The translations under genes and the position numbers were made by a program. A stretch of DNA of 39,225 nucleotides from DATMGU01 sp035555315 (GTDB taxonomy: Bacteria; Pseudomonadota; Alphaproteobacteria; ATCC43930; CGMCC-115725): assembly GCA_035555315.1 (NCBI GenBank), contig DATMGU010000111.1:1-39225 (forward strand), in the 5' to 3' direction. Below the pieces are notes generated by a model. That model was not told where the DNA came from and ran no database searches. It worked only from the letters and a program-made list of their open reading frames with translations. Below are positions 8,236 to 16,836 of the stretch, in pieces (within the stretch, counting starts at the first letter, position 1; the number at the start of each line of letters is the position of its first letter).

Positions 8236-9330
8236 TCAGAGGGGACGTCGCGGCAGCGTGAGGCCGGCGGCATCGAATACATGAATGTCCTCGATCGGCA
8301 GATGGATCGCCGTCGCCTCGCCAAAGGCCAGCGGCGTCTGGCCGGGGACCTGCAGCGTGACGTCCGGCTTATCTAAGCGCACATAGCTCAAGCCGCCGAG
8401 CTGTTCGACATGGGCGACGACGCCGCTGAGATTATTGACGGCTACCCCGGCGGAGTGGCCGGTACGGACATGTTCCGGGCGAATGCCGATCGTGACGCTG
8501 TCGCCGGGGTCGCCGGTCCGCGGCGTCGCCAGGGTTCGCACCATGCCGAGACCGGGAATCTCGACCGAGATGCCGGTTCCGCCATCGACCATGATCCGGC
8601 CTTCCAGGAAATTCATGCGCGGCGAACCGATGAAACCCGCGACGAAGCGGTTGCACGGATGGTTGTAGAGTTCCAGCGGCGGGCCGACCTGCTCGACCCG
8701 GCCATCGCGCAGCACGACGATCTTGTCGGCCATGGTCATCGCTTCGACCTGGTCGTGGGTCACATAGATCATGGTCGTCTTCAGCCGCCGATGCAGTTCG
8801 CTCAGTTCCGCGCGCATGCCGACGCGCAGTTCGGCGTCGAGGTTGGACAGCGGTTCGTCGAACAGGAAGATCCGGGGCTCACGCACGATGGCGCGGCCGA
8901 TCGCGACCCGCTGCCGCTGGCCACCGGATAGCGCGGTCGGCTTGCGTCGCAGATAGGTCTCCAGCTTCAGCATCCGTGCCGCCTCGGCGACGCGGGTGAC
9001 GATCTCGGGTTTGGGCATGCCCAGATTTTCCAGACCGAATGCCATGTTCTGGTAGACCGTCATATGCGGGTAGAGCGCGTAGGACTGGAACACCAGTGCC
9101 AGCCCACGCCGCGCGGCCGGCACGGTGTTGACCATCTGGTCGTCGATCCAGACCTCGCCGTCGCTGACCGTCTCCAGCCCGCAGACCATGCGCAGCAGGG
9201 TCGACTTGCCGCAGCCGGACGGACCGACGAAGACGACGAATTCACCATCGGCGACGTCGAAGCTGACGCCATGGATGACGACCACATCGCCGAAGCGTTT
9301 CACCACGGACCGCAGCGACAGGCTGCCCAT
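8236..9330 (-). CDS. CUT1 sugar ABC transporter ATP-binding protein (UgpC/MsmK-like)
   Basis: This 364-residue ATPase powers the adjacent transporter. The start is the ATG at 9330, which overlaps the permease stop codon (TAATG); a longer open frame to 9621 is only an upstream extension. The Walker A motif GPSGCGKST, the ABC signature LSGGQRQRVAIGRA, Walker B IFLFDEPLSNLDAELR and the switch His in YVTHDQVEAMT are all present. From about residue 235 there is the regulatory TOBE/OB domain usual for MalK-type proteins (IGIRPEHV). It is the fourth gene in the order binding protein, permease, permease, ATPase, GH31. ATPases of this class are often shared between several sugar importers. Confidence 0.95.
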   Translation of the reverse strand: MGSLSLRSVVKRFGDVVVIHGVSFDVADGEFVVFVGPSGCGKSTLLRMVCGLETVSDGEVWIDDQMVNTVPAARRGLALVFQSYALYPHMTVYQNMAFGLENLGMPKPEIVTRVAEAARMLKLETYLRRKPTALSGGQRQRVAIGRAIVREPRIFLFDEPLSNLDAELRVGMRAELSELHRRLKTTMIYVTHDQVEAMTMADKIVVLRDGRVEQVGPPLELYNHPCNRFVAGFIGSPRMNFLEGRIMVDGGTGISVEIPGLGMVRTLATPRTGDPGDSVTIGIRPEHVRTGHSAGVAVNNLSGVVAHVEQLGGLSYVRLDKPDVTLQVPGQTPLAFGEATAIHLPIEDIHVFDAAGLTLPRRPL

Positions 9331-10388
9331 TACTTCACGCCCGCCGACGCGATGCCTTGGGTGATGTAACGCTGCAGCAGCGCGAAGATCACGGTGACCG
9401 GGATCAGCGTGACGATTGTCATGGCCAGGAGGTAGTTCCATTGGGTCGTGAGTTCGCCCTGGAACGAATTCAGCGCCAGCGGCAGGGTGAAACTCTCGCC
9501 GCGGCTCAGCACGACCATCGGCCACAGGAACTCGTTCCAGCGCCACATGACCGAGAAAATCGCCAGCACCGCCAGGGCGGGGGCGGAGAGCGGCAGGACG
9601 ATCCGCCAATAGATCCGCCATTCCGACGCGTTGTCCATCCGCGCCGCCTCCAGCAGGTCGTCCGGCAGGGTCAGCATGTACTGGCGCAGCAGGAACACGC
9701 CGGTCGGGGTCGCGACGGCCGGCCAGATCACGCCCCAGGGGTTGTCGGTGAGGCCGAGCGTCGCCGCGATCAGATAATTCGGCACCAGGATGATGGTCGG
9801 TGGGATCATCAGCGTGGCGAGCATCATCAGGAAGATCGGCTCGCGCCCGGGAAAGTGATATTTCGACAGAGCGAAGGCGGCCATGGAATTGACCAGCAGG
9901 GTGATGATCGTCGCTACCACGGTGATGAACACGCTGTTCCAGAGATACCGGCCGAACGCGAACTTGCCCAGCAGGTCAGTGTAGTTGTCCCAGGCGACAT
10001 GCACGCGCGTCACCTTGGCGCGGTCCTCAACCGGAACGCGGATCGTCGTGCCCGGCACCACTGGATCAACCATGGTTGCCTGCAACCCGATGCGACGGAT
10101 CTCGGCAAGCGTCTGACCGGCATGCTCGCCCTTGGTGACGCGGTAGAGCGGCAGCGGGGCCGGATATCCCGGCACCGCGACGCGTATCGGTTCGGTCGGC
10201 AGCAAGCTGGGAGGGAACTCGATCAGTCCGGTCGGGCTTTTCAGCGAGCTTAAGCCCAGCCACAACACCGGGCCGAACATCACCAGCACGCCGAGGCAGA
10301 GATAGAGATAGCTCGCCCAATCGGTCCAGTCCCAATGGTTCCGGCCGCGCGTCGCCGTCAGCGTTCGGGCGATCTTACCCACGCGCAT
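9330..10388 (-). CDS. CUT1 sugar ABC transporter permease (MalG-like) with a long periplasmic loop
   Basis: The protein is about 352 residues from the ATG at 10388 (MRVGKIARTL). It is an inner-membrane permease with the EAA loop seen as EAARMDNASEWRIYWRIVLPLSAPAL, which contacts the ATPase. After the first membrane segment (YLYLCLGVLVMFGPVLWLGL) there is an insertion of about 85 residues before the core transmembrane domain. It is rich in Pro and charged residues and includes LPLYRVTKGEHAGQTL. A loop of this kind is found in one branch of proteobacterial CUT1 permeases and faces the periplasm. The gene overlaps the upstream permease by 14 bases and the downstream ATPase by 1 base, so translational coupling is likely. 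Confidence 0.93.
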   Translation of the reverse strand: MRVGKIARTLTATRGRNHWDWTDWASYLYLCLGVLVMFGPVLWLGLSSLKSPTGLIEFPPSLLPTEPIRVAVPGYPAPLPLYRVTKGEHAGQTLAEIRRIGLQATMVDPVVPGTTIRVPVEDRAKVTRVHVAWDNYTDLLGKFAFGRYLWNSVFITVVATIITLLVNSMAAFALSKYHFPGREPIFLMMLATLMIPPTIILVPNYLIAATLGLTDNPWGVIWPAVATPTGVFLLRQYMLTLPDDLLEAARMDNASEWRIYWRIVLPLSAPALAVLAIFSVMWRWNEFLWPMVVLSRGESFTLPLALNSFQGELTTQWNYLLAMTIVTLIPVTVIFALLQRYITQGIASAGVK

Positions 10389-11385
10389 CCCCTTTCGCGC
10401 GCATGCCGCGGAGTTGCACAAGGGTCAGGATCAGCAGCACGCCGGCGAGCAAGAGCGAGGCGGCGGCGGCCAAGCCGTATTGCCGGACCTGGCTGGCAAA
10501 GCCGGTGTTGTAGATGAACTGAACTAGATAGGTCGTCGCGGTACCCGGGCCGCCGCCGGTCAGCACATAGACCTCGTCGAAGATCTGCACCGCGCGGATC
10601 AGGCCCAGTACCAGCACGACCACCAGGCTGGGCATCAGCAGCGGCAGGGTGATGCGCCGGAACACACGGCCCGCCGGCGCCGCGTCCATCGCCGCCGCCT
10701 CGTAGATATCCGCCGGGATCGCCTGCAGCCCGGCGAGCAGGATCAGCGTATAGAATCCCATATGCGCCCAGATCGAGACGAACACCGTCCAGCCGAAGGC
10801 CCAACGGGCGTCCAGCAGCCAGTTCACCGGATCGGCGCCCAAGCCGAGCATGCCGGCATTCAGCAGCCCGTCGCGTTGTAGGATCCATTTCCAGATCAGC
10901 GCCACCACCACCGGGCTCAGCAGTACCGGATAGAAGAACACCGCCCGGAAAAAGCTGCGACCGATGATCTCGCGGTTCAGCACCAGCGCGGTCAGCAGGC
11001 TGAACAGCAGCATCAGGCTGACCTGCAAGGTGACGAACCCCAGGGTGTTCCAGACGCCGTGCCAGAATTGGTCGCGCGCGCAGCTGTTCGGATCGAGATA
11101 GTTCTGGCAGTCCAGCAGCGAGGCGAAGTTCTCGCCGCCGATCCAGGGCCGCTCGCTGGGCAAGAGGGCGGTGCCGCCGGTGCCGGCATAGTAGAAATCG
11201 ATGAGGATCGGCAGGAAGGTGAATATCGCGAAAACCGCGAGATTGGGGGCGACGAACAGCCAGCCCAGCCGGCCGTCGCGCAGGCGGTTCTGCGCCCAGC
11301 GCATCGGCCGCTCGGGGATGTTCATGATCGCCCCGAACAGCGCGGCAGCCAGCCGGCCCGTCATGTCGGAGAAGGCGTTTGTCAC
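10375..11385 (-). CDS. CUT1 sugar ABC transporter permease (MalF/UgpA-like)
   Basis: This 336-residue inner-membrane permease shows about six membrane segments and the EAA motif EAAAMDAAPAGRVFRRITLPLL near residue 230. The first periplasmic loop contains a short insertion with two cysteines (LLDCQNYLDPNSCARDQFW), which could form a disulfide. The start is GTG at 11385, four bases after the stop of the binding-protein gene; an ATG at 11364 is the alternative. It pairs with the MalG-like permease to form the transmembrane channel. Family assignment is secure; the substrate is unknown. Confidence 0.93.
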   Translation of the reverse strand: MTNAFSDMTGRLAAALFGAIMNIPERPMRWAQNRLRDGRLGWLFVAPNLAVFAIFTFLPILIDFYYAGTGGTALLPSERPWIGGENFASLLDCQNYLDPNSCARDQFWHGVWNTLGFVTLQVSLMLLFSLLTALVLNREIIGRSFFRAVFFYPVLLSPVVVALIWKWILQRDGLLNAGMLGLGADPVNWLLDARWAFGWTVFVSIWAHMGFYTLILLAGLQAIPADIYEAAAMDAAPAGRVFRRITLPLLMPSLVVVLVLGLIRAVQIFDEVYVLTGGGPGTATTYLVQFIYNTGFASQVRQYGLAAAASLLLAGVLLILTLVQLRGMRAKGDARG

Positions 11386-11389
11386 CCGA

Positions 11390-12688
11390 TCACTTCTTGG
11401 CCGATGCGGCGACCGCGTCGGCGACGTCCGAGGTGATGCGCTGATAGGCCTGGTCCAGGGTGATCTGGCCAGAGATCGCTTGGCTGATCCGATCGACCAC
11501 CGCGTTCGCCATCGGTCGGCTCAAGGCCGCGCCCTGCAGCCGATAGGCGATCGGCGACAGCTTGGTGGCATTGGCGCTGAAGGCGGCGATCGCGGCGGTG
11601 CCGGACGGCGACAGGCCGTAGATCAGTCCTTGCTTTTGCAACGTCACATTGGCCGGGACGTTGGCGGTCTTCACCATCCATTCTGCATAGACCGGCCGGG
11701 TGGCGAGGTAATCCAGGAAGCGGGCGACCTCTTTCGGGTTCTTCGTCGTCTTCAGTGCCACGAATCCCGCACCGCCCGGCATGCCGGTGCAGGCCGCGGG
11801 ACCGCAGGGGTTGCTTGCCACCTGCCACTCGAACCCGTCACCGATCTGTTTTTCCAGCCGCTGTACCTGCCAGCTGCCGGAGAGATAGGCCACGACCTTG
11901 CCGTTGGCGAATTCTTCGAAGGCATCGCGATAGCCGCCACCGGCGGCGACCCAGACATCCTTTTCGATCGTGCCGTCCTGGTTCCATTTGACGAACCGTT
12001 CGGCCATCGCCTTGAAGCCGTCATCGACCACCGCGGGGTTGCCGGCAGCGTCGAAGAATTTCGCCCCCATCGAGATCGCCGGGCCGGAAAACCGCACGCC
12101 GCTGCGATCCCAGGCCATGCCATAGGGCGTCTTGGTCGCCTTCGCCACCTTCGCGACTGCCGTGGCCCAGTCGTCCCAGGTGGCGCCCTCGGCGGGAACC
12201 GGCAGGCCAGCCTGGTCGAACAGCGTCTTGTTGACGATCGGCGCCGAGATCGTCAGCTGGGTCATCAGCCCATAGATGCCCTTGTCCTGCGGTCCGCTGC
12301 GCATCCAATTTAGCACTGGGCCGTAATCGGTCTCCCAGACGGCGGGATCCTTGAGATAGGGGGTGAGGTCCAGCAGGTAGCGCATGACCGGACCGAAATC
12401 GGTGGTGCGCGCGATGTCAGGGCCATTGCCGGCGGCAAGCTGCACCGGCAGATTTTCCTGGATCGCCTTGAATGGCATCTTGTCGATCGCGACGTGGATA
12501 TCCGCATTGTCCTTCATGAACCGGGCGGCCAGCTCGTCGGTCGCCTCGCATTCATTGCCGTCGGAGTAGCAGGCGACGCGGATCTCGGCAGCCCATGCCG
12601 TGGAGAAGCCGGCTGCGGGGAGGCCAGCTATGCTCGCCAGAAAAAGCGCCGCGAGGACGGTGGCACGCGGGCAGGAACAGGTGAGCAT
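11390..12688 (-). CDS. Extracellular sugar-binding protein of the CUT1 transporter
   Basis: The 432-residue product carries a Sec signal peptide with predicted cleavage after AWA at residue 33, then a family 1 solute-binding fold (KMPFKAIQENLPVQLAAGNGPDI, MAWDRSGVRFSG, GSWQVQRLEKQ). In the periplasm it would deliver the sugar to the two permeases encoded next. Two cysteine pairs (CYSDGNEC and CGPAAC) suggest disulfides. The ATG at 12688 has a strong GGGAGG ribosome-binding site. It is the first gene of a five-gene minus-strand operon ending in GH31. No LacI or ROK regulator is adjacent; a 20-bp palindrome lies upstream. Confidence 0.94.
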   Translation of the reverse strand: MLTCSCPRATVLAALFLASIAGLPAAGFSTAWAAEIRVACYSDGNECEATDELAARFMKDNADIHVAIDKMPFKAIQENLPVQLAAGNGPDIARTTDFGPVMRYLLDLTPYLKDPAVWETDYGPVLNWMRSGPQDKGIYGLMTQLTISAPIVNKTLFDQAGLPVPAEGATWDDWATAVAKVAKATKTPYGMAWDRSGVRFSGPAISMGAKFFDAAGNPAVVDDGFKAMAERFVKWNQDGTIEKDVWVAAGGGYRDAFEEFANGKVVAYLSGSWQVQRLEKQIGDGFEWQVASNPCGPAACTGMPGGAGFVALKTTKNPKEVARFLDYLATRPVYAEWMVKTANVPANVTLQKQGLIYGLSPSGTAAIAAFSANATKLSPIAYRLQGAALSRPMANAVVDRISQAISGQITLDQAYQRITSDVADAVAASAKK

Positions 12689-12718
12689 GGGGGCCTCCCG
12701 TATTTTTTTATTAGGACG

Positions 12719-12738
12719 CCTGATCCCATGGGGTCAGG
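12719..12738. promoter_or_regulatory. 20-bp palindrome upstream of the sugar ABC operon
   Basis: CCTGATCCCA followed by TGGGGTCAGG is symmetric at nine of ten pairs. It lies 31 bases upstream of the binding-protein ATG in the 136-base gap between that gene and the pobR-like gene. Its position suits an operator for the sugar operon. It could instead be a terminator stem for the pobR-like transcript, since both genes run on the minus strand, but no T tract follows it in that direction. Confidence 0.45.
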
Positions 12739-12824
12739 CAGCTTAGTTGGCGTGCATGTTACCGATCCCAGGCGAGCCGTCTAGCCCTCTTGGCCGGAGA
12801 CGGGCGACACCCCAGCCCTTCGCG

Positions 12825-13814
12825 TTACCGGTGTTCCCGCCTGAACCGGCTGGGCGGCGCGCCGGCGCGCTTGGCGAAGAAGCGGCAGAAATAGGCGGGG
12901 TCCTTGAAGCCCAGATCGAAGCCGATCTCGCTCACCGTCATGCTGGTGTAGAGCAGCCCGCGCTTGGCCTCCAGCATCAGCCGGTCATGGATCAGGGTCT
13001 GCGGCGGCTTGTCGGCGGCCTGGGTGCAGATCGCGTGCAGGCGGTCCTCGCTGATCCCGGTGGCCTCGGCATAGCGCGCGACACCCCAATGCGCCCGGAA
13101 ATGCTGGTCGACCAGATGCCGAAAGCGCCGGAACAGGGAGGAGCGCAGCTGGCCCAGCGGCGCCTCGGCATGTCGGATCGCCCAGATCCGGGCGAGGCCG
13201 ACCAGGATCAGCTTCAGATGCGCTTCGACGATGAGGCGCGAGCCGAACTCGATCAGCGATCCGGCCCGCAAGATCGCCTCGAAGGATCGGGGCAGGTCGA
13301 GCTCGCCGACCGCCGGCGGGATCGGTTCGGAGATGAAGCGCTCGGCGGTGCCCGACAGCTCCGCCGCGTTTTCGCCGGAGATGGTGGCGCCGAGGAAATC
13401 GGTCGATACGGTGACGACGAACCCCTCGGCGGAGGCGTCGAAGTGGAAGCCATGAACCACCGCCGCCGGCAGCCAGAGCAGCCAGGGCGCTGCGAATCGG
13501 CTGACCTCGCCCTCGACCTCGATGGCACCGCCGCCGCTCGTGACGATCAGTGCCTGGCACAGATCCGGGTGGCGGTGGGTGCCGATGCGCCAATCATGGA
13601 TCCGGGCGCGGGTGGTGATCCGCTCCGCATGGACGAAGCGCGGCACCAGGAACGCGGTCGGGTCGCCATAGAGGCTGAAGGCCGGGATCTGCTGTCGTTC
13701 GGTGATGAGGAGGCACCCCAAAAAGACAAGTAGGTTCACCGGGTTGGCTCGCTTTTGAGGCTTTTCCGCCGGTATCTCACCAGATGCGTACAAGTTTTCC
13801 CGGCTTTCGTCCAT
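12825..13814 (-). CDS. pobR: AraC-family activator of 4-hydroxybenzoate hydroxylase (PobR-like)
   Basis: The 329-residue protein has an N-terminal cupin-like sensing domain (RITTRARIHDWRIGTHRHPDLCQ) and a C-terminal double helix-turn-helix of AraC type (MTVSEIGFDLGFKDPAYFCRFF). PobR-like AraC regulators switch on pobA when 4-hydroxybenzoate is present. The gene is divergent from pobA with 73 bases between the chosen starts, the classical arrangement. The first 40 or so residues before IPAFSLYGD are longer than usual for the family and carry a hydrophobic patch, and the ATG at 13814 has no clear ribosome-binding site. The true start may therefore be downstream at a non-ATG codon. The identification as pobR rests on the protein family plus the neighbour. 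Confidence 0.85.
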   Translation of the reverse strand: MDESRENLYASGEIPAEKPQKRANPVNLLVFLGCLLITERQQIPAFSLYGDPTAFLVPRFVHAERITTRARIHDWRIGTHRHPDLCQALIVTSGGGAIEVEGEVSRFAAPWLLWLPAAVVHGFHFDASAEGFVVTVSTDFLGATISGENAAELSGTAERFISEPIPPAVGELDLPRSFEAILRAGSLIEFGSRLIVEAHLKLILVGLARIWAIRHAEAPLGQLRSSLFRRFRHLVDQHFRAHWGVARYAEATGISEDRLHAICTQAADKPPQTLIHDRLMLEAKRGLLYTSMTVSEIGFDLGFKDPAYFCRFFAKRAGAPPSRFRREHR

Positions 13815-13887
13815 TCATTGGGGAGCCCCCGCGCGCTAAGGTGCGACAACACGGTCAGCCAAGAAACCAGCAGAGGGGATGTCGGAT

Positions 13888-15063
13888 ATGCGCACGCAAG
13901 TCGGGATCGTGGGAGCGGGGCCGGCCGGTCTGCTGCTGTCTCATCTGTTGCACTTGGCCGGCATCAGCTCGGTCGTCGTCGAAGCGCGTAGCCGGACCTA
14001 TATCGAGGGCCGGATCCGCGCCGGCGTGCTGGAGCAGGGCACCGTCGACCTGTTGAAGCAGTCCGGCCTGGGCGCGCGCCTCGAGCGTGAAGGGTTGGTG
14101 CATCACGGCGTCTATCTGCGCTTTGGCGGCCGCAACCATCGCATCGATATGAGCGCCCTCACCGGCGGCAGCGCCGTCACGGTCTATGGCCAGCACGAGG
14201 TGGTGAAGGATCTGGTCGCGGCGCGCCTCGCCGCGGGCGGCGACCTGCGGTTCGAGGTGTCCGATACCAGCATCCACGACATCGACACCGCGACGCCGAA
14301 AATCCGGTTCACCCAGGCCGGCGAGAGCCAGGAGATCGTCTGCGACATCATCGCCGGCTGCGACGGGTTTCACGGCATCTGCCGGCCCTCCCTGCCGCCG
14401 GGCGTGCTGACCGCCTATGACCGGGTCTACCCCTTCGCCTGGCTGGGCATCCTGGCGGAGGCGGAACCGTCATCCGACGAGTTGGTCTATACCAACCACG
14501 AGCGGGGCTTCGCGCTGTTCAGCATGCGCTCCCCCAAGATCACCCGGCTCTATCTGCAATGCGCGCCGGAGGAGGATATCGCCGATTGGTCCGACGACCG
14601 GATCTGGCACGAGCTACAGGCACGCTTCGCCGGGGAGGATGGCTGGCAGCTCAAGGAAGGGCCGATCCTGCAGAAGGGCATCACGCCGATGCGTAGTTTC
14701 GTCGCCGAGCCGATGTCCCATGGGCGGCTGTTCCTGGCCGGCGACGCGGCCCATATCGTGCCGCCGACCGGCGCCAAGGGCATGAACCTCGCCGTCTCGG
14801 ATGTCCGCGTGCTGGCCAAGGCGCTGACCCGGTTCTACGAGGCGTCGCGCACGGATCTGCTGGACGGCTATTCGGCGACCTGCCTGGAACGGGTCTGGCG
14901 CGTGCAGCGGTTTTCCTGGTGGATGACCTCGATGCTGCACCGCTTCGACAGCGCCAACCCGTTCGACCAGCGGGTTCAACTGGCCGAGCTCGGCTATGTC
15001 ACCAGCTCCGCGGCCGCGTCGAAGACGCTGGCCGAGAACTATGTGGGCCTGCCGGTGACCTGA
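13888..15063 (+). CDS. pobA: 4-hydroxybenzoate 3-monooxygenase
   Basis: This FAD enzyme hydroxylates 4-hydroxybenzoate to protocatechuate using NADPH and oxygen, feeding the beta-ketoadipate pathway. The product is 391 residues from the ATG at 13888. I chose this over the ATG at 13879 because AGAGGGG at 13872-13878 sits at proper spacing only from 13888, and MRTQVGIVGAGPAGLLL is the usual PobA start. The FAD motif GAGPAG (residues 9-14), RIRAGVLEQGTVDLL, the DG motif (IAGCDGFHG) and the second FAD motif GDAAHIVPPTGAKGMNLA are all present, and length matches characterised PobA (about 394). No protocatechuate ring-cleavage genes lie in the window. Confidence 0.97.
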   Translation: MRTQVGIVGAGPAGLLLSHLLHLAGISSVVVEARSRTYIEGRIRAGVLEQGTVDLLKQSGLGARLEREGLVHHGVYLRFGGRNHRIDMSALTGGSAVTVYGQHEVVKDLVAARLAAGGDLRFEVSDTSIHDIDTATPKIRFTQAGESQEIVCDIIAGCDGFHGICRPSLPPGVLTAYDRVYPFAWLGILAEAEPSSDELVYTNHERGFALFSMRSPKITRLYLQCAPEEDIADWSDDRIWHELQARFAGEDGWQLKEGPILQKGITPMRSFVAEPMSHGRLFLAGDAAHIVPPTGAKGMNLAVSDVRVLAKALTRFYEASRTDLLDGYSATCLERVWRVQRFSWWMTSMLHRFDSANPFDQRVQLAELGYVTSSAAASKTLAENYVGLPVT

Positions 15064-15076
15064 AGCCTGTTTGGGG

Positions 15077-16774
15077 TCAGGCCGCCCGCACCGTTGCCAG
15101 GAAGCTGTCGACCTCGCGGCGCAGCGCCCCGGCCTGATCGGCAAGCTCGTCCGCGGCGGCCAGGACTTCTCCGGCCGTGTTGCCTGATTCATCGGCCGCG
15201 GCGCTAATCTCCTGGACATTGCGCGACACGTCCTGCGTGCCGTTCGCGGCTTGCTGAACGTTGCGCGTGATCTCCCGTGTCGCCGAGGATTGCTGGTCGA
15301 CCGCCGCCGCGATCGCGGAGGAGATCTCGTTGACCTCCAGGATGGTCTTGGAGATGGCACCGATCGCCAGGGTGGTCGCCTGGGTTTCGCTTTGGATCGC
15401 GGTGACCTGGGCGCGGATGTCCTCGGTCGCCTTGGCGGTCTGGTTCGCCAGCGCCTTCACCTCCGACGCCACGACCGCGAAGCCCTTGCCCGCCTCGCCC
15501 GCCCGTGCCGCCTCGATCGTGGCGTTCAGGGCCAGCAGGTTGGTCTGGCTGGCGATCTGATTGATCAGCGATACGACATCGCCGATCTTCTGCGCGGTCG
15601 CTTCCAGCCCCATCACCGTGGTGGTCGTCCGCTGGCCCTCGTCGGCGGCCTTGTTGGAGATCGTGGCGGCCTGGGCGACCTGACGGCCGATCTCGGCGAT
15701 CGAGGCCGATAGTTCCTCCGAGGCCGCGGCGACGGTCTGCACATTCATCGTGGCTTCATCGGCGCCCGCTGCCACCGCGAGCGACCGCGTCCTTGTGTTG
15801 TCGGCGATCGCCGACATCGACCGGGCGGTCGATTGCATTTGCGCCGCGGCTCCTGAGACCCGCTCGACGATGCCGCGGATCTGGCCTTCGAAGGTCTCGG
15901 CGAGCGACGCCATGGCCTGCTTCTTCTCCCGCTCCGCCTGAGCGCGGTGCTCGACCTGTTCGGCCTCGGCGCGCTTCAGGGCGATGGCGTTATCCTTGAA
16001 GATCTGGACGGTCTTGGCCATCTGGCCGATCTCGTCGCGCCGGTTGACCTCGACGATATCGACCACCAGATCGCCATTCGCCACGCTCCGCATCTTGTCT
16101 CTGAGGGTGCCGAGCGAGCCTGCGATGTTCCGGTTGATGAAATAGGCGACGACCGCCGAGACGGCACTGATCGCGAGCGCGAGCAGGCCGAACTTGATCA
16201 GGATCGAGCGGTATTCCGCCTCGATATCGTCGACCCAGGCACCGGTGCTGAAGTTCATGTTCCAGGGGGCGAATTTCCGGTTCAGGTTCATTTTGGGCAG
16301 GGCTTCGGTCGTGCCGGGCTTCGGAATGTTGACGGACTGTATGCTTTCGCTGGTGTCTTTGACGGAGTCGACCACCGCCTTGAGCGCGGCCTGCATCTTT
16401 GGGTCGGTCTGCTGTGCGAGCGTCTTTCCCTCGGAATCGGGAAAGAGGGGGTTGGCGATCATCATCAACCGATCCAAATCGATGGCGACAACATAGCCAC
16501 GGTGATCGTCGTACCACATGGTGTGAAGCTGGGCGCGGAGGCGGTTGATCGCTTCCTCATGGCTGATGCGTCCGGCCTTGGTCTCCGTTTCCAGAGACAG
16601 GGCGACACTCTCCACCATCTGCAACACGACGCGGAACTTGCCCACGCGTTCCGTCAGCATCTGCTGATGGATGAATGACGCCGCGATCAGGGCCATCGCC
16701 AGCAGCGATAGGGTGGACAGACCCAGAAGGATCGACAGCTTGGCTTTGGTCTTGAGATTATTCAGGATCACCAC
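15077..16774 (-). CDS. Methyl-accepting chemotaxis protein with a single Cache sensor
   Basis: The 565-residue receptor has a first membrane segment at about residues 13-35, a periplasmic domain to about residue 185 typical of single Cache domains (MWYDDHRGYVVAIDLDR, NMNFSTGAWVDDIEAEY), a second membrane segment, a HAMP domain (MRSVANGDLVVDI), and a long cytoplasmic coiled coil. The signalling tip is clear: INQIASQTNLLALNATIEAARAGEAGKGFAVVASEVK. It would control the CheA kinase in response to a small extracellular ligand. It converges on pobA with 13 bases between stops, so sensing of an aromatic acid is possible but unproven. There is no C-terminal receptor-methylase pentapeptide. Confidence 0.95.
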   Translation of the reverse strand: MVILNNLKTKAKLSILLGLSTLSLLAMALIAASFIHQQMLTERVGKFRVVLQMVESVALSLETETKAGRISHEEAINRLRAQLHTMWYDDHRGYVVAIDLDRLMMIANPLFPDSEGKTLAQQTDPKMQAALKAVVDSVKDTSESIQSVNIPKPGTTEALPKMNLNRKFAPWNMNFSTGAWVDDIEAEYRSILIKFGLLALAISAVSAVVAYFINRNIAGSLGTLRDKMRSVANGDLVVDIVEVNRRDEIGQMAKTVQIFKDNAIALKRAEAEQVEHRAQAEREKKQAMASLAETFEGQIRGIVERVSGAAAQMQSTARSMSAIADNTRTRSLAVAAGADEATMNVQTVAAASEELSASIAEIGRQVAQAATISNKAADEGQRTTTTVMGLEATAQKIGDVVSLINQIASQTNLLALNATIEAARAGEAGKGFAVVASEVKALANQTAKATEDIRAQVTAIQSETQATTLAIGAISKTILEVNEISSAIAAAVDQQSSATREITRNVQQAANGTQDVSRNVQEISAAADESGNTAGEVLAAADELADQAGALRREVDSFLATVRAA

Positions 16775-16836
16775 CGTCGCCCCTCCTTTTTATCACACCG
16801 CTCGCGTGCAGGATGAACGAGGTAGATTAATGAATC

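Noticed and set aside
9331..9621. 97-residue N-terminal extension of the ABC ATPase frame
   Set aside because: It overlaps the upstream permease in another frame; the ATG at 9330, coupled as TAATG, matches the normal ATPase start.
15065..15082. GCCTG/CAGGC inverted repeat between pobA and the chemoreceptor
   Set aside because: A 5-bp stem with an 8-base loop and no T tract is expected often by chance in GC-rich DNA.
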